Shown here piece by piece: positions 53,196-64,000 of a stretch of DNA of 64,000 bases. The position numbers and the translations under genes were made by a program. Location: assembly GCA_948099385.1 (NCBI GenBank), contig CANUEZ040000179.1, positions 11,984,001-12,048,000 of the forward strand. Reading direction: 5' to 3'. The notes under the pieces were generated by a model. The model ran no database searches. It had not been told where the DNA came from and worked only from the letters and a program-made list of their open reading frames with translations. Numbering within the stretch: the stretch's first letter is position 1; every line of letters starts with the position of its first letter. This stretch comes from Fasciola hepatica (taxonomy: Eukaryota; Platyhelminthes; Trematoda; Plagiorchiida; Fasciolidae).

Positions 53196-54750
53196 CGATT
53201 ACTACGACTAAAAGAACGCTTCATTCGAGACCAGAATCTGTGGGAACGATACGCGGATTTGATGAAGCGAAACGAGGCCCTCGGTTACGTTGAAAAGGTG
53301 CCTGTTAACACCGACAGCAAAAGGGGTATCTGGTATCTGCCTCACCATCCGGTTATCAACCCCAAGAAACCCAATAAACTGCGGGTGGTTTTCGACTGTG
53401 CGGCCAAGTTCCAGGGCAAGTCGTTAAACGATCGCCTACTACAGGGGCCTGACTGGACCACACCACTGATCGATGTTCTGTGCCGTTTCAGAGTGGGTAA
53501 AGTGGCTTTGTCTGCTGACATTAGGGAAATGTTCCATCAGGTGAAGATTCCGGTAGGAGAACGAGATGCGTTGCGTTTCCTGTGGTGGAATGAAAACGAC
53601 CCGGACAAGGCAGTGGTGAATTATAGGATGACCGTCCACCCCTTCGGAGCCATATCGTCACCATTTTGTGCAAACTACGCCCTCCAAGAATCAGCGAACA
53701 AACATGGCGATCTAGTACATCGGACAGTGGTAGAAAGCGTCAGCAGGAACTTCTACGTCGACGACTACCTTGGGTCATTCGATGATGTGGAATCAGCTCT
53801 AGAGCAGTTCAGGGGTCTGACGAGATTTCTGGAAGAGGGCGGCTTCCATCTAACTAAATGGATGTCGAACGCTTCAGAAGTGCTGAAGGTCATCCCGTAT
53901 CACGGAAAGGCCGAAAGGGTAAGAGATTTGGACGGCTCTCCACTTCCTATCGAGCGCACTTTAGGGATACAATGGGACGCGGAAACGGACGATTTTGTTT
54001 TCGAACTAAACGTTCCCGAGCTGCCAATAACCCGTCGTGGCATACTATCTGCCGTCTCAAGTTTGTTCGACCCGCTCGGTTTCGTCTCACCATGGCTGCT
54101 ACCCGGAAAGATCTTGCTGCAGCGGCTGTGCCGTAAGAAAGTTGATTGGGACCAGTCACTGGACCGAGGGGACCGGCTGGACTGGGAAGAATTTCTGAAC
54201 ACCTTGAAGAAATTAGGGGACATAAGAATCCCACGATGTTTGACCCCTGGCCATACTGCACGGACTGGAGAACTACATGCCTTTTCCGATATATCCGAAG
54301 TCGGTTATGGAGCTGTGGTGTACGGACGATGGTGCGCAGGAGATGGACAATATACCACGAGGATCCTGTTCGCCAAAGCCCGCGTTGCCCCACTGAAGTC
54401 GGTCTCGATCCCAGGCCTTGAACTCAGCGCAGCCGTGTTGGCAGTCAGGGTGGTGCAAGCTGTGAAGAGATGTTTCGATCTCTACATTTGGTCGGTGAGC
54501 TTCTGGACGGATTCAACGATAGTACTTTACTACATTAACAACGTACGGAGCCGGTTTAGTACTTTCGTTGCTAACCGGCTCACGATTATCCACGATGAAT
54601 CAGCCACGCACCAGTGGAGTCATGTCAGGTCTGGCGAAAATCCGGCCGACCTGTGCTCCCGAGGTGCGAACAACTTCAGGCAACTGGACACGTGGACGAG
54701 AGGGCCAAACTTCCTGCAATTGCCCAAACAGGACTGGCCCGTGTTCGAAT
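53196..54750 (+). pseudogene. BEL/Pao reverse transcriptase and RNase H region
   Basis: In phase with gag. WYLPHHPVINPKKPNKLRVV and FDCAAKFQGKSLNDRLLQGP are the typical BEL/Pao RT start, then LSADIREMFHQVKI (first catalytic Asp), VHPFGAISSPFCANYAL, YVDD at 53754-53765, RTLGIQWD, GFVSPWLLPGKILLQRL, then RNase H blocks ELHAFSDISEVGYGAVVY, PGLELSAAVLAVR and WTDSTIVLYYI (54504 on). Catalytic residues look intact. The phase changes between about 54733 and 54760, after which the sense frame is +2. Confidence 0.94.
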
Positions 54751-56341
54751 TAAAAACCCTACGGAAGTGGAACTGGAGATCAAAGGCGTAGTGATAGCAA
54801 CCAACGTCGTCGAAGCGTCGTCCATTCTATCGCGACTGGTCAGGTTTTCTTCCTGGATGAAGACGCTTCGTTCGCTAGTTTGGTTAACCAGGTTCAAGAG
54901 AAATTTACCAGTCATGAAAGGGCTACGGCCCTCAGGTCGTATACGGGTCGGCCCGATAGGTCCCGATGAGCTACAAGCGGCAGAGTACGATATTTTCAGA
55001 ATGATACAACGCGAGGCGTTCGCCCAAGAACTCAAGAGGGCGGAAGAAGTGGGGCCGACCAATAAAAACACGCCATCTCCAAGAGGCGAGCTGAAGCGTC
55101 TAAACCCCAAACTCATCAACGGACTGCTGCGGGTGGATGGTAGGCTGACCAACGCCCACCTGAACTTCGACACAAAGTATCCTATACTGCTGCCTGCGAG
55201 ACAACCTGTAGTAGAGCTAATGATCCAACACGTCCACGCCATGGAGGGACATGCCGGGGAAAGTCACGTGACGAGCGTCATCCGAAAGCGTCTTTGATTG
55301 TTGAGAGGACGAGAGACTGTAAAACGCGTAATCCGACGGTGTGTGCAATGCAGGAGACGCAATGCCACAGCAGGCAAACAACTCATGGCCCCACTACCAT
55401 AATGCAGGGTGACTACGGGCTGGTGGCCGTTCAGTGACACCGGGTTGGACTATTTCGGGCCCTTGTGGATCAAGTGCGGGAAAAGATTAGAAAAGCGATA
55501 CGGATGCATCATGACGTGCATGAAATCACGTGCGGTACACCTAGAAGTCGCACATTCGATGACGACCGATTCGTTTCTACGGGCCTTGCAAAGATTTATC
55601 AACCGAAGAGGCGTACCGGCCGATATATACTCAGATAATGGATCGAACTTTGTGGGCGCTCAACGGGAATTGCAGCGTTGGCACAAGAACATAAACAGGG
55701 ACGAACTGCAGAATCGAACCGTGGCCTACGGCATACGATGGCATTTCAACCCCCCACAGGCCAGTCACCGAGGCGGCATATGGGAACGCATGATCCGGTC
55801 CGCCAGACGGATATCGCTGTCAATCATGGAGCAGCAGCCGCCCGACGACGAGACGCTGAACACCGTCATGACTGAGGTGGAGCGAATCCTGAACAACCGC
55901 CCCCTGGTTCCAGTATTGAACGGCGACCCCACCCACCCGGCGCTCACCCCGAACGATTTATTGACGTTAAGGTCGAACGAGGGTTTTTAAGGGCCGGTAA
56001 ACCTTCGTGGGAGCTACCTCCACGGGTGGAAGCAAGCGAACTATCTAGCCAAGGTCTTCTGGAGGCGATGGCTACGGGAGTACCTACCGGCTTTGCAGAC
56101 TCGACAGAAGTGGCTGGCCAAAACAAGACCATTCAAAGTTGGGGACGTGGTTATGATCGCCGACGAACGCGCACATTTCAGCGCTTGGTTTTTGGGAGTA
56201 GTTACGGAAACCATCAAAAGCACTGACGAAATGATAAGAACGGTGAAGGTGAGGACAGCTAACGGAGTGCTCATTCGTGACATACGCAGTATTAACCTAC
56301 TCGAGAGCGAAGACGGAGGAGCTGATAACCCTGAGGCCTAG
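54740..56341 (+). pseudogene. BEL/Pao integrase region
   Basis: After the frame change: NPTEVELEIKG, a linker, then HVHAMEGHAGESHVTSVIRK and CVQCRR (HHCC zinc finger), catalytic core with D in DYFGPLW (55448), D in YSDNGSNF (55634) and E in GGIWER (55784), and a C-terminal part NYLAKVFWRRWLREYLPALQ with KVGDVVMIADE. Stops: TGA 55295-55297 where the family has Trp, TAA 55400-55402 and TAA 55988-55990. It ends at TAG 56339-56341. The integrase inserts the cDNA. The three catalytic residues are preserved, but the chain would not be made in one piece. Confidence 0.93.
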
Positions 56342-57041
56342 TAAACCTTTTTCACACCAGTAATCGAGGTGGATAAAGAAACACCATATATACCACACAA
56401 TCTCCGTCAAACACGTTAAGGTGCTCGCGGTCTTTTCGTTGACATTACAGAAGGTTCTTTCCGATATGTGGTGATGAGTGCGATTCCATTATACATCCCG
56501 ATACATACACGCATGCACGACGCACTCTACATCCCGTAAACCCATCATACATGTGACAGTGTTCTTTGTTTGCCTTTTTTTGACGCTACTGAATGCCCCT
56601 TGCATATGTGGAAGTAGCGGAGCTCAGGTCACACATACATGCTACATTTTACTCGTTTTCTTGCCACGCGGTCTTTTGTTGACATTGCAGAAAGTCCTCC
56701 TTTGATGTGTAGTCATACCTGTGATTTCATTGTAACCCCGGCACACACACACACGCACACACACACACACTCAAGCACGTACATCCAGGACCGGACGGCC
56801 CCTTACGAGGACAACGTCTATGTGACCATTCACGCTCGCCATCGGTCATTTGGTCTTGTGGAAGATGTAGACTAGCCTCACGTCTATGTAGCCAATGGGT
56901 TAGGTGCGACCAGTAGTAGAACGTCGATGACAAGCATTAGACGCGCGCACTGACAGCAGGGCCTAGGCAGGTAGGAAGAATCAGTACCTTTATACCGAAC
57001 CTTTGACTTTGCTAAGGATCCAGGAAGATTTTGGTGGGCGG
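56342..57041 (+). other. 3' untranslated region of the BEL/Pao element
   Basis: 700 bp without coding signal. It contains an AC dinucleotide microsatellite at about 56741-56771 and, next to the 3' LTR, a G-rich stretch (TGGTGGGCGG, 57032-57041) that may act as the polypurine tract. An internal near-repeat is seen: GCGGTCTTTTCGTTGACATT at 56428 and GCGGTCTTTTGTTGACATT at 56669. Confidence 0.6.
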
Positions 57042-57420
57042 TGTAACAGCCGGTCGTGGAAAATCCCCCTTTTTCCCTCGCGATTCAGTGTTTTTTCCCA
57101 ACATCACTCATTTCCATACACTATTGACTTGTCTTTACGAACTGGTTGTTTTTCTGGACCAATTGTTGTTTGTTCGCGCCCAGAGCGCTATTTTGGCACA
57201 TCCTTGTTCAGGACCTGCGTGACGCACGTGCTGTCTGCTCACACGCTGCTATTCGGTTTCTCGTTGTTGAGTCTTTGTGATCGTATTATTGAGGTTTGTA
57301 TATTGTTTATGTCACTGTTTATTTTAATAATCTAGTATCGTAGGATTATCACGGATAATCGCCTTCTGATTTCGGGATCCGTTGCGAATTTGGCTACGCA
57401 TTGCTCAAACGTTCGTAACA
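57042..57420 (+). repeat. 3' LTR of the BEL/Pao element
   Basis: 379 bp, apparently identical to the 5' LTR, ending AACA before the target duplication GTAGG. Confidence 0.95.
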
Positions 57421-57425
57421 GTAGG
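57421..57425. repeat. 5-bp target site duplication GTAGG, right
   Basis: Matches 50721-50725. Confidence 0.93.
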
Positions 57426-57629
57426 AGAATGATGCATCCCTCACGAATTTGGAGGTCATGGCTACTCCGATAGACACTAGCTGGGAGGTATCAGGGCTCC
57501 TAGATACCCAAAGCTCTCCATGCCCCCAGTGATAACCACCGAGGCAAAAACTATCCTATTACCTCCAGCTCTGCGCCCGAGACAGAGGTAGGTTTGAACA
57601 AAAAGATATGACGGTCTGTTGGAACGAAT

Positions 57630-60396
57630 GTGGTGTTGTTATACACCAAAGCATGTGGCTTTGGAAACAAATGGATGGAACTCACAAAAGTCTCTCGGGA
57701 GCATACAGCGTCAATGGTCACCGTTACTGAAACACGGCTTTCTATAGGTTGAATGCCAGGATAAACAACTGACTATTTCGCAGTCTATGGACAAGATTGA
57801 GGGCACAACTGTGGTGGAGGACGGGTGGCCACTTTCACTAGGCCTGGCATAAATCATCTTGAGCCTCAGACCACGATATGCACTCGGAATGTCCGGCTTT
57901 GCGCCGTTACGATCATCCATCCTGGCCGAATGGTTAGAGTCACGTGTGTCTACAGGGCACCCAGTACGAACTGCAACAAGGATTCTTGTCTACTATGAAC
58001 CCTAACCGAACTAGTTAAGGACCTGCACAAAACCCTCACAAAGAGAGACTTCAATTTTCCGCACATTTACTGGACAGTGGAAGTCCGCAGGCAAGGATCG
58101 CAGGAGGAGGGCTATTTGGAGCAGCGGCATGTAAATGCACTGCACCAACATATTAAGGGAAGTACCAGATTTAGGTCTGTATGCGCTTCATCCTTGGTGG
58201 ATCCAACAATAACGAACCTCTCCAATAATATATCTGAATCGCCGTTCTGTGCGCAGCTGGGCAAGGGTGACCATATGTGTGTCAAAATCACCTTGTACAT
58301 GCGGCGATCCAATCAACCCTCAAGCCTGGTTAGAAATTTCAGCATTATGGACATAGACAGGCTCCGCAATAGAGCTATAGGGCTGACATGGGGCACGGTA
58401 GATGGGGCTACTGTCGAGCAGCGCTGACAGGTCATGAAGGGACCTCTGAATGCCATCCAGGAAGAGTTTGCACCTTTGAAACGAGGGATTGGGGAGGGCA
58501 AACCTACGTGCTGGAAGGCCACACTGCAAAGGCCGTCGAAGGTAGAAACCGCGGTTTGGACCCTTACTTAGCTTCCGGCAGTTGACTAGCCCGGACCCGT
58601 TAAACAAAGCTTAGAAATGGAGCTACAAGCCTCCTGCCGACTTCCAAGCGAGAATATGAGCGCAGATTAGCTAAGTGCGTAAGACCATAACAGTAGAAAT
58701 TCTATGGCTATGTGCAGTCTTAAGGTTCAGCAAAGGGCTCCGCGGGTTCACTATTCACTAAGGTTCATATTATAACCACTGATGACCGGGGCGAGGCAGA
58801 CACCCTGGGAGAATACTTTGGTAGTTCACATGAGATAGATAGTAGGGTACGAGTCGATTTGGCTCTGGCACACCCTCCTCTGCAGTTAGACGAGCTAAAT
58901 CTCCCAGGGGGAATCGTGCTTAAGTACATTCAGGAGTTAAACAGCAACAAGTCAGCTGGCCCAGATGGTGTCCACCCAGCTGTCATCAGGCTGTTGGAGA
59001 TTGTCATTGCTCCATCAGCAAGCAAGCTGTACATGTCCACGTTGGATAAGAGTAAGCTGCTTCAGGACTCGAAAATTGCGGGAGTCGTGGTGATACCTAA
59101 CAGTGGGTCTAAGTCGGCTGTGGATAATACAGGCCAGTAAGCCTAAATTGCGTCCTGCGTAAAGTTCGTGGGGTCATCCACGCCCACATCCGTCAGCTCT
59201 TACTGGAGCACTCCGTCCTAAGCCAAGCCTGGCATGGATTCCTAAAAAAAGACCTTGTCTGACCAATCTTTTGTTCTTCTTAGATGAAGTGACTGGAATA
59301 TGGCGTGAAAGTAGGCAAGTTGAGGTATGTCACCTTGACTTTAGCAATGAGTTCGACTCCGTTGATCGTCGTCTTTCGCTGTGCAAGATGGAGACGTTCG
59401 GTAAAAGGGGGTCAGTATGTAGGTTGCTGGCGGACTTCCCCTTCTACAGGACATTTTAGGTCAAAACAGGGGACATGTGCCCCAGTTTGGTGGACGTCAT
59501 CGGTGGTGTGTCTCAAGGATCCGTCCTACGCCCGATGCCATTCTTGTCGTTTACCAGCCACCTGGCGTCCGCCCTTCTGTGGCCCAGTTCCATTTTTGCG
59601 GACGACGTGAGGGTTGTTGGATCTGAGAGTAGGGTCGACTTAGGCAGGGATATTAGGACCATCCTGGACTGGACTCACAAGTAAGACGTACAGCTGGAAG
59701 CTGAAAAAAGCCATTTTTTGTCAGGGGAGTCGGAATGCTTAACTGTCGCTCATGACAAAGGGCTGTTCACCGTGGAAGCAGTTAGTAGGGCCAAAGACCT
59801 TGGGGTCATCATGGTCAGTGACGTTTGATGGTCAGACCAGCGAAACGCTGCTGCACTAAATGCTCGTGATGAGCTCTTTAGACTGCAGTCAGCACTGCCA
59901 TGTCAGAGCCGGAAGTAGTCGTACCTATTTGCACGGCAACGGTACGACCCCACTTAGAAGGTGGCATAGAGGCTTGAGCACCCTTCCACAAAGAGGATGT
60001 CGCCCGCCTAGAGACAGTTCAGAGCCTTGCAATGCGAGTGGTTGAAGAGCAGAGGGGTTAGACGTATAAGCAAAGACTCCAAGATCTGAATCTTTTCCCG
60101 CTGGAAAGGTGGGTACATCAATGGGCTCTCATAAAAAAGTAATGAAGGGTTTCTCTGGCCCCAGGCCGGTTAGTCTATTCCAGGTAGCTGTGGATTCCAG
60201 AACGAAGGGACATAAAAAGAAGCTGGCAAAAGTTCGATCTAGGTTGGTGACTGGATCGCATTTCTTTAGAAGCAAAGTAGTGAACAGTTGGAACAGTCTG
60301 CCTGGTGGAATGGTGGACCTACAGACAGTCCAGTCCTTCGAAAATGCCCTAGGTTGTGTCACGCCAGATTACAGGACTTGCGGCTTGGGCCAGTAA
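57630..60396 (+). pseudogene. Degraded CR1-like endonuclease and RT (plus strand)
   Basis: LLYTKACGFGNKWMEL and MVTVTETRLS (57630-57740) are the endonuclease start, CGGGRVATFTRPGI-like and VTCVYRAPST follow, and TKRDFNFPHIYW (58040-58080) is the GDFN-P-I-W box with Gly changed to Arg. RT: NKSAGPDGVHPAVI (58950), VVVIPNSG, CLTNLLFFLDEV-like and HLDFSNEFDSVDR (59340), GVSQGSVLRPMPF (59510) and FADDVRVVG (59595 on), then KDLGVI, RPVSLFQVAV, FRSKVVNSWNSLPGGMVD and a TAA at 60394-60396. There are at least four frame changes and many stops. The matching ORF1 piece is at 50229-50720. Confidence 0.85.
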
Positions 60397-60757
60397 AAGT
60401 CTAGTTTTTTGCACTGTGAGTCCAAGGGGTTCCAGCGGTGCCGCAATTTCTAGGTATCAGTACAATCTGGGATTCGTGGGAGATGATAGAATGGAAAAGA
60501 AACAGGCTCGCCCTCGGGAGCAGCAAACTCACACTAATACAGGTCCGGCTCCTCAACTAACTGCCGTCCCCGTGTGAGACACTCCAAGTCCTCCAATAAT
60601 ATAAGGTTGTTTATATGAAATGATAGTGAGCTGGGTGATACAAAGGCTGCGATAGAGATATATGCAATTAGGAAACACTAGAAAGATAAGATGCGGTATA
60701 GGATAGATAGTCGGGAGGGGAGAAAGGACGGATAACAAAACTAAAAATGAAAGCTAC
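60397..60757. other. 3' regions of two tail-to-tail CR1 copies
   Basis: The plus-strand CR1 ends at 60396 and the minus-strand one at 60758, so these 361 bp hold both 3' untranslated regions. I cannot mark their border. Confidence 0.45.
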
Positions 60758-63280
60758 CTAGGATGGTTGGTAACAGTGTGGGAATACCTTTGCCCAGCAG
60801 GCATCCAGTTCGTTCTTAAGGGCAACGACCGAGTTTGCCGTCACTGAGTGTGGAGGCAACTTATTCCACTTGTTTCTGACACGGTGGTAAAAGAAACAAG
60901 CCCTATGCTCTTGCTTGCTCTTGGTTTAGCCAATTTATGCTCGTGTCCCCTGAGTGCAGCATTGTGACAACGCGTCAGTAATGGTTCGTCGGCCGTACTG
61001 ATCCCCTGACATAACTTACAGCGCTCTGTCAGATCCCCTTTTGCCCACCACGGTCCAGCAAGAGTAGATTTGGATCTTTCGGTCTTTCCTAGTGCGACTT
61101 CCTTTGCATCAATCTTATCACCTGAGTGAACCTCTTTTGAGCGTCTTCTAGCACCTTGGGCACCTTCTTCAGGCTGGGTGCCCGAGCTTGAACAAAAGTC
61201 TCCAAATGAGGCCCCACAGTCACCTTGTGTATAGGTGCAATTACTCCGGCCTCTCTAGACACCAACGTTCGTCTTAGGTTGAAAGGAGCTTTATCGGCCC
61301 CGACGGCTGCTGACGTGCACCGCCGTGTGGGTTTTAAGCTCTCATGCACAAGCACATCCAGGTCTTCTACCACGGTAGCTGACACAATCCCGACTGGGGT
61401 GGACAGCCCTACGTACCTGTTTTCGTGGCTTCCCTCGCCTGCCGACAGGTATTTTGCTTTTGGCCGCATTCAGAGGCAACTCCCACTATTCAGCCCGGGC
61501 ACCAATCCTGTTTAAGTCAGTTTGCAGTTGCCTTGAGGTTGGTCCACCCACCATTTTGATGTAGACTGCTTACATGAACCCCGGACTGCCTAGTGTGGTT
61601 ACCATTTCATTCACATATGCCGGGAACAACAGTGGTCCCAGCACGGAACCTTGTGGCCACCACTGCATGCCTGGACCAGTGTAGACCTGGTGTCCTCGAC
61701 CTGTACAAGAAAGGCGCTGTTACTCGGGTAACCCTAGATCCCCCTCACAATCTGGGGGCCACCCCAAGAGCCTTCTGTTTGACCAGCAAGAAGAGGCGGT
61801 TTACCGAATCAAAGGCTTTTTGGAAGTCTGGGTAGCATACTTGTGCTCGTTCCTCCTGGTCTAATCTGCGAGTTGCCTCGTCGAAAAACGAAAGCAGGTC
61901 AGTGAGGCAGGACCTCCCCTTAACTAACCCGAGTTGCTGAATAGCAGTCAGCTGGTGGGTCCGTAGATATTCTGTTATTCACTCCCTGACCCGTCCCTTC
62001 AGTACTTTGAGGGCGATTGGTAGTAAGCTCACGGGACGGTAGTTAGAAGCCACTCCCCACTTGCCTCATTTGTGAATGGGGACAACTTGCGGTAGTCTCC
62101 AATCGTCCGGTAGCTCCCCGTTGTCTGGAGATACGTTGAACATCTGTGCCAGCGATTCAGCCAATACACTGGCCAGGGCTTTTGGAATGGCTGGATGAAC
62201 ACCCTCCGGCCCCGCAGCCTTAGTGTTATTTGGACTGCTCAGGGCCAGTTCAACCTCACTGCCACTAATGACAACTTCATCCAAGATGATCGCCCGCTGA
62301 GTCACGGCGGTTTTATGGTGTCTCCGGGCGCCTTGTCTATGCGCAAGTTCAAAGAAGTTTTTCAGAGTCTGCACTTTTTCGTAAGCACCGGTTGACCGCA
62401 CTCCGTCTTCGTTGACTATGCACCCCACATCAACTCTCGCTCCAGCCTCGGACTGGAGACAGTTATAGTAAGCCTCGGGACATGACACTACCCTACGCAC
62501 CGGGGCCGCCTCCCATCTAGCGTGGCTGTCTCACTGCACCAAACTGCATGCTCAGGAGCTCGCATAAGTTGCACCAAACTCTGGTGTCCACCTGTTGAAT
62601 GATAAAAAAGCCACGCACTGTTCCCCGCCAGTTTTGCCTTGGAGGACCGGCCAGTCCACCACGGTGGTTTGTCCAGTCTTCTTACGCGTCTCAGTGGTGC
62701 GGACTCGTCGGCCAACCTTAGGAGGTGGTCTCTGAGAATGGACCACCCCTCTCCCACCGTCTGATGATGAGCGCCCTAGTCAACTCTACCCGCCGCTTCC
62801 CTGATCGCGATGACTTCCGGACTCCTATATTCCCCTCGCATCTTATTTGGCAGCCCTGAGGAAGCCCCTTGGATCAAAAATCTGGTGCCCACATATTCGC
62901 CCCACCCACGCCGGGCGGTGGGCTCTAGTCCACTCACTTTCTCCGGGTGCCTGGCGAACACCAGCTCAACTACACTCGGAGCTTTGCCGTCAGATGGTCG
63001 GATTGCCGAAAGAGTGGTATGCAGTCCACCAGCTCCATTAATTTCCCACTGCAGTGGGTGCCAGTCATAGAAGTCGGGCTCTCCCAATTCGTCTCGGGGA
63101 GTTGAAACCCCATTATCAAATTCCGGGATGCATGGGAGGCAACCATGTCTAGATATTCGAATAATAAAAGGTCCTCTCGTAGCTCAGCATTTCGGCTGCG
63201 GCACACACATACTATATCCATAAGAGATCCCGGAGATAGTAGGCGGCATAGTGAACCTCGCATATTTGGGGTATGCAAAG
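60758..63280 (-). pseudogene. Degraded CR1-like endonuclease and RT (minus strand)
   Basis: From right to left: IMGFQLPETNWE (GDFNLP box changed, about 63085-63120), SVVELVFA, KPPWWTGRSSKAKLAG (the WW..L linker), RT with TKAAGPEGVHPAIPKAL (62160-62225) and LPDDWRLPQVVPIHK, motif FDSVNR-like in 61800-61830, then GVIAPIHKVTVGPHLETFVQ (thumb, 61180-61260) and VLEDAQKRFTQV, then LRGHEHKLAK and WNKLPPHSVTANSVVALKNE, ending DACWAKV... at TAG 60758-60760. Frame changes and stops throughout. The FADD active site is not visible in a clean frame (expected near 61450-61650). Confidence 0.8.
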
Positions 63281-64000
63281 CTTCCCCTGATAGCTATTCA
63301 AGGTTTCGGTTTACTAAAAGTAGCTTTCCTCCCCCTACCCTGCCTTCATCTCTGTCCGCCCGGCGGGTAGCTGCTCTGTGGCTGCACCTTAAAGCAGCCA
63401 AGTTCCCGTTGTCGCAATGCAGTCGGCTCCAATTGTTTCAACACCCAGTTCCTTCCTCTTGTTTAATATGGTGCAAGCCTTGGTTACACTACTCTGAGCC
63501 CCCCGGTGGGAGATGCTGGTTTGCCCACCCGTCGGACTATACTAATCTCTCTCCCTAGCTGTCTCTCGGACCCTTCCCCCGGTATCCTTCCCCATTTTTG
63601 TCACTGGACTAGGGTATTTGGGAAATGAAGCCGCATTGATGCTTGTTTCACTTTCCCTACTGTGGTATTCCTGGCTCACCAAAGAAAGGGCCATTCACTT
63701 GGGGTGCTGTTTGGGGCAAAAAGTGGGCCACTACCATTGGTCTCGCGCTCAGCGAAGGAGTAGATGTGGTTCCTTTTTAGATGAGACTCCTACCAAAAGC
63801 GTTTCTGGAGCCCTAGGTGGCAGAAGGCACGGGATATTTCCTGGTAGTGAGCTTTGAGTAAGTTCACTAGATGGATGACGGGTAGCAATGTGGTCCGTCT
63901 GTGATGTGTTGTAATCGAGGTTTCCGTTTATTGCACACGGCCTCGGTGAAAGCTCACGATGCACAATCTCCCTAGTAGTTGATGTGCAATGAGGTTTCAC
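63281..64000. other. No clear gene; possible 5' part of the minus-strand CR1
   Basis: If the element at 60758-63280 continues, the endonuclease N-terminus (N-A-R-S and TETWL boxes) should lie here on the minus strand. I could not find it in a convincing frame. Confidence 0.3.

Larger units (their letters stand above)
50726..57420 (+). mobile_element. BEL/Pao LTR retrotransposon, complete but coding-defective
   Basis: 6695 bp with 379-bp LTRs (TG...CA ends), a 5-bp target duplication and a single gag-pol frame in the order Gag, zinc knuckles, aspartic protease, RT, RNase H and integrase, as in BEL/Pao elements such as flatworm Sinbad. The frame has five in-frame stops (51342, 53193, 55295, 55400 and 55988) and one frameshift near 54740. 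A primer binding site is not certain: TGGAACG at 51123 is the only TGG close to the LTR, 18 bp away. Confidence 0.95.

Noticed and set aside
50726..57420. Reassigned stop codons (alternative genetic code) explaining the BEL/Pao stops
   Set aside because: All three stop codons occur in frame, together with a frameshift. Other elements here also use all three as lesions, so code change is not needed.

Overview
The window reads as intergenic DNA from a repeat-rich animal genome, with no intact host protein-coding gene that I can support. The element mix suggests a parasitic flatworm (a cestode or trematode): several CR1/Jockey-like non-LTR retrotransposons with an endonuclease (EN) and reverse transcriptase (RT), a Penelope-like element with a GIY-YIG endonuclease, a BEL/Pao LTR retrotransposon, and 3' ends made of a small stem-loop plus an ATT-rich tail. 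The taxon is inference only. Almost every recognisable coding block is broken by stops or frameshifts.

Left third (about 0.5-16.2 kb): a large imperfect palindrome. Its arms, 567-7273 and 9500-16204, are about 6.7 kb each and differ at only a few places I could find. A 2.2 kb spacer separates them. Each arm carries a relic of a Mutator-like (MULE) transposase gene with a FAR1/GCM1-type zinc finger split by a 53-bp intron, a SWIM zinc finger and a PHD-like finger, but no DDE catalytic core. Each arm also holds an endonuclease remnant, a long alternating purine-pyrimidine tract and part of a dispersed repeat called family C here. The right inner breakpoint falls inside a truncated BEL/Pao LTR and shows 4 bp of microhomology. 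The outer breakpoint falls at C/G homopolymer runs.

Middle (16-50 kb): 5'-truncated or internally deleted non-LTR fragments, mostly on the minus strand (17.8-18.5, 21.0-21.4, 22.4-24.1, 26.6-27.7 and 40.4-41.7 kb). Two diverged paralogous segments (15.7-18.5 and 38.2-41.1 kb) share a near-identical patch. The best preserved non-LTR element is a minus-strand CR1 at 31.35-34.4 kb, with endonuclease and RT and only a few lesions. A Penelope-like element with about 255-bp inverted terminal repeats (41.79-43.52 kb) and a foldback element (43.74-44.11 kb) lie between the RT (40.4-41.7 kb) and endonuclease (44.1-44.9 kb) portions of what may be one older non-LTR element. An ORF1-like remnant lies further upstream at 45.5-47.0 kb.

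Right part (50-64 kb): a BEL/Pao element, 50726-57420, with 379-bp LTRs that look identical and a perfect 5-bp target duplication (GTAGG). It is inserted in a degraded plus-strand CR1, with ORF1 piece before it and EN-RT after it. Its single gag-pol frame has five in-frame stops and one frameshift. A second degraded CR1 on the minus strand (60.76-63.28 kb) faces the first one tail to tail.

The genes do not form a working pathway. The layout records nested insertion, truncation, gene-conversion-like homogenisation and one recent large inverted duplication, or an assembly error that imitates one.
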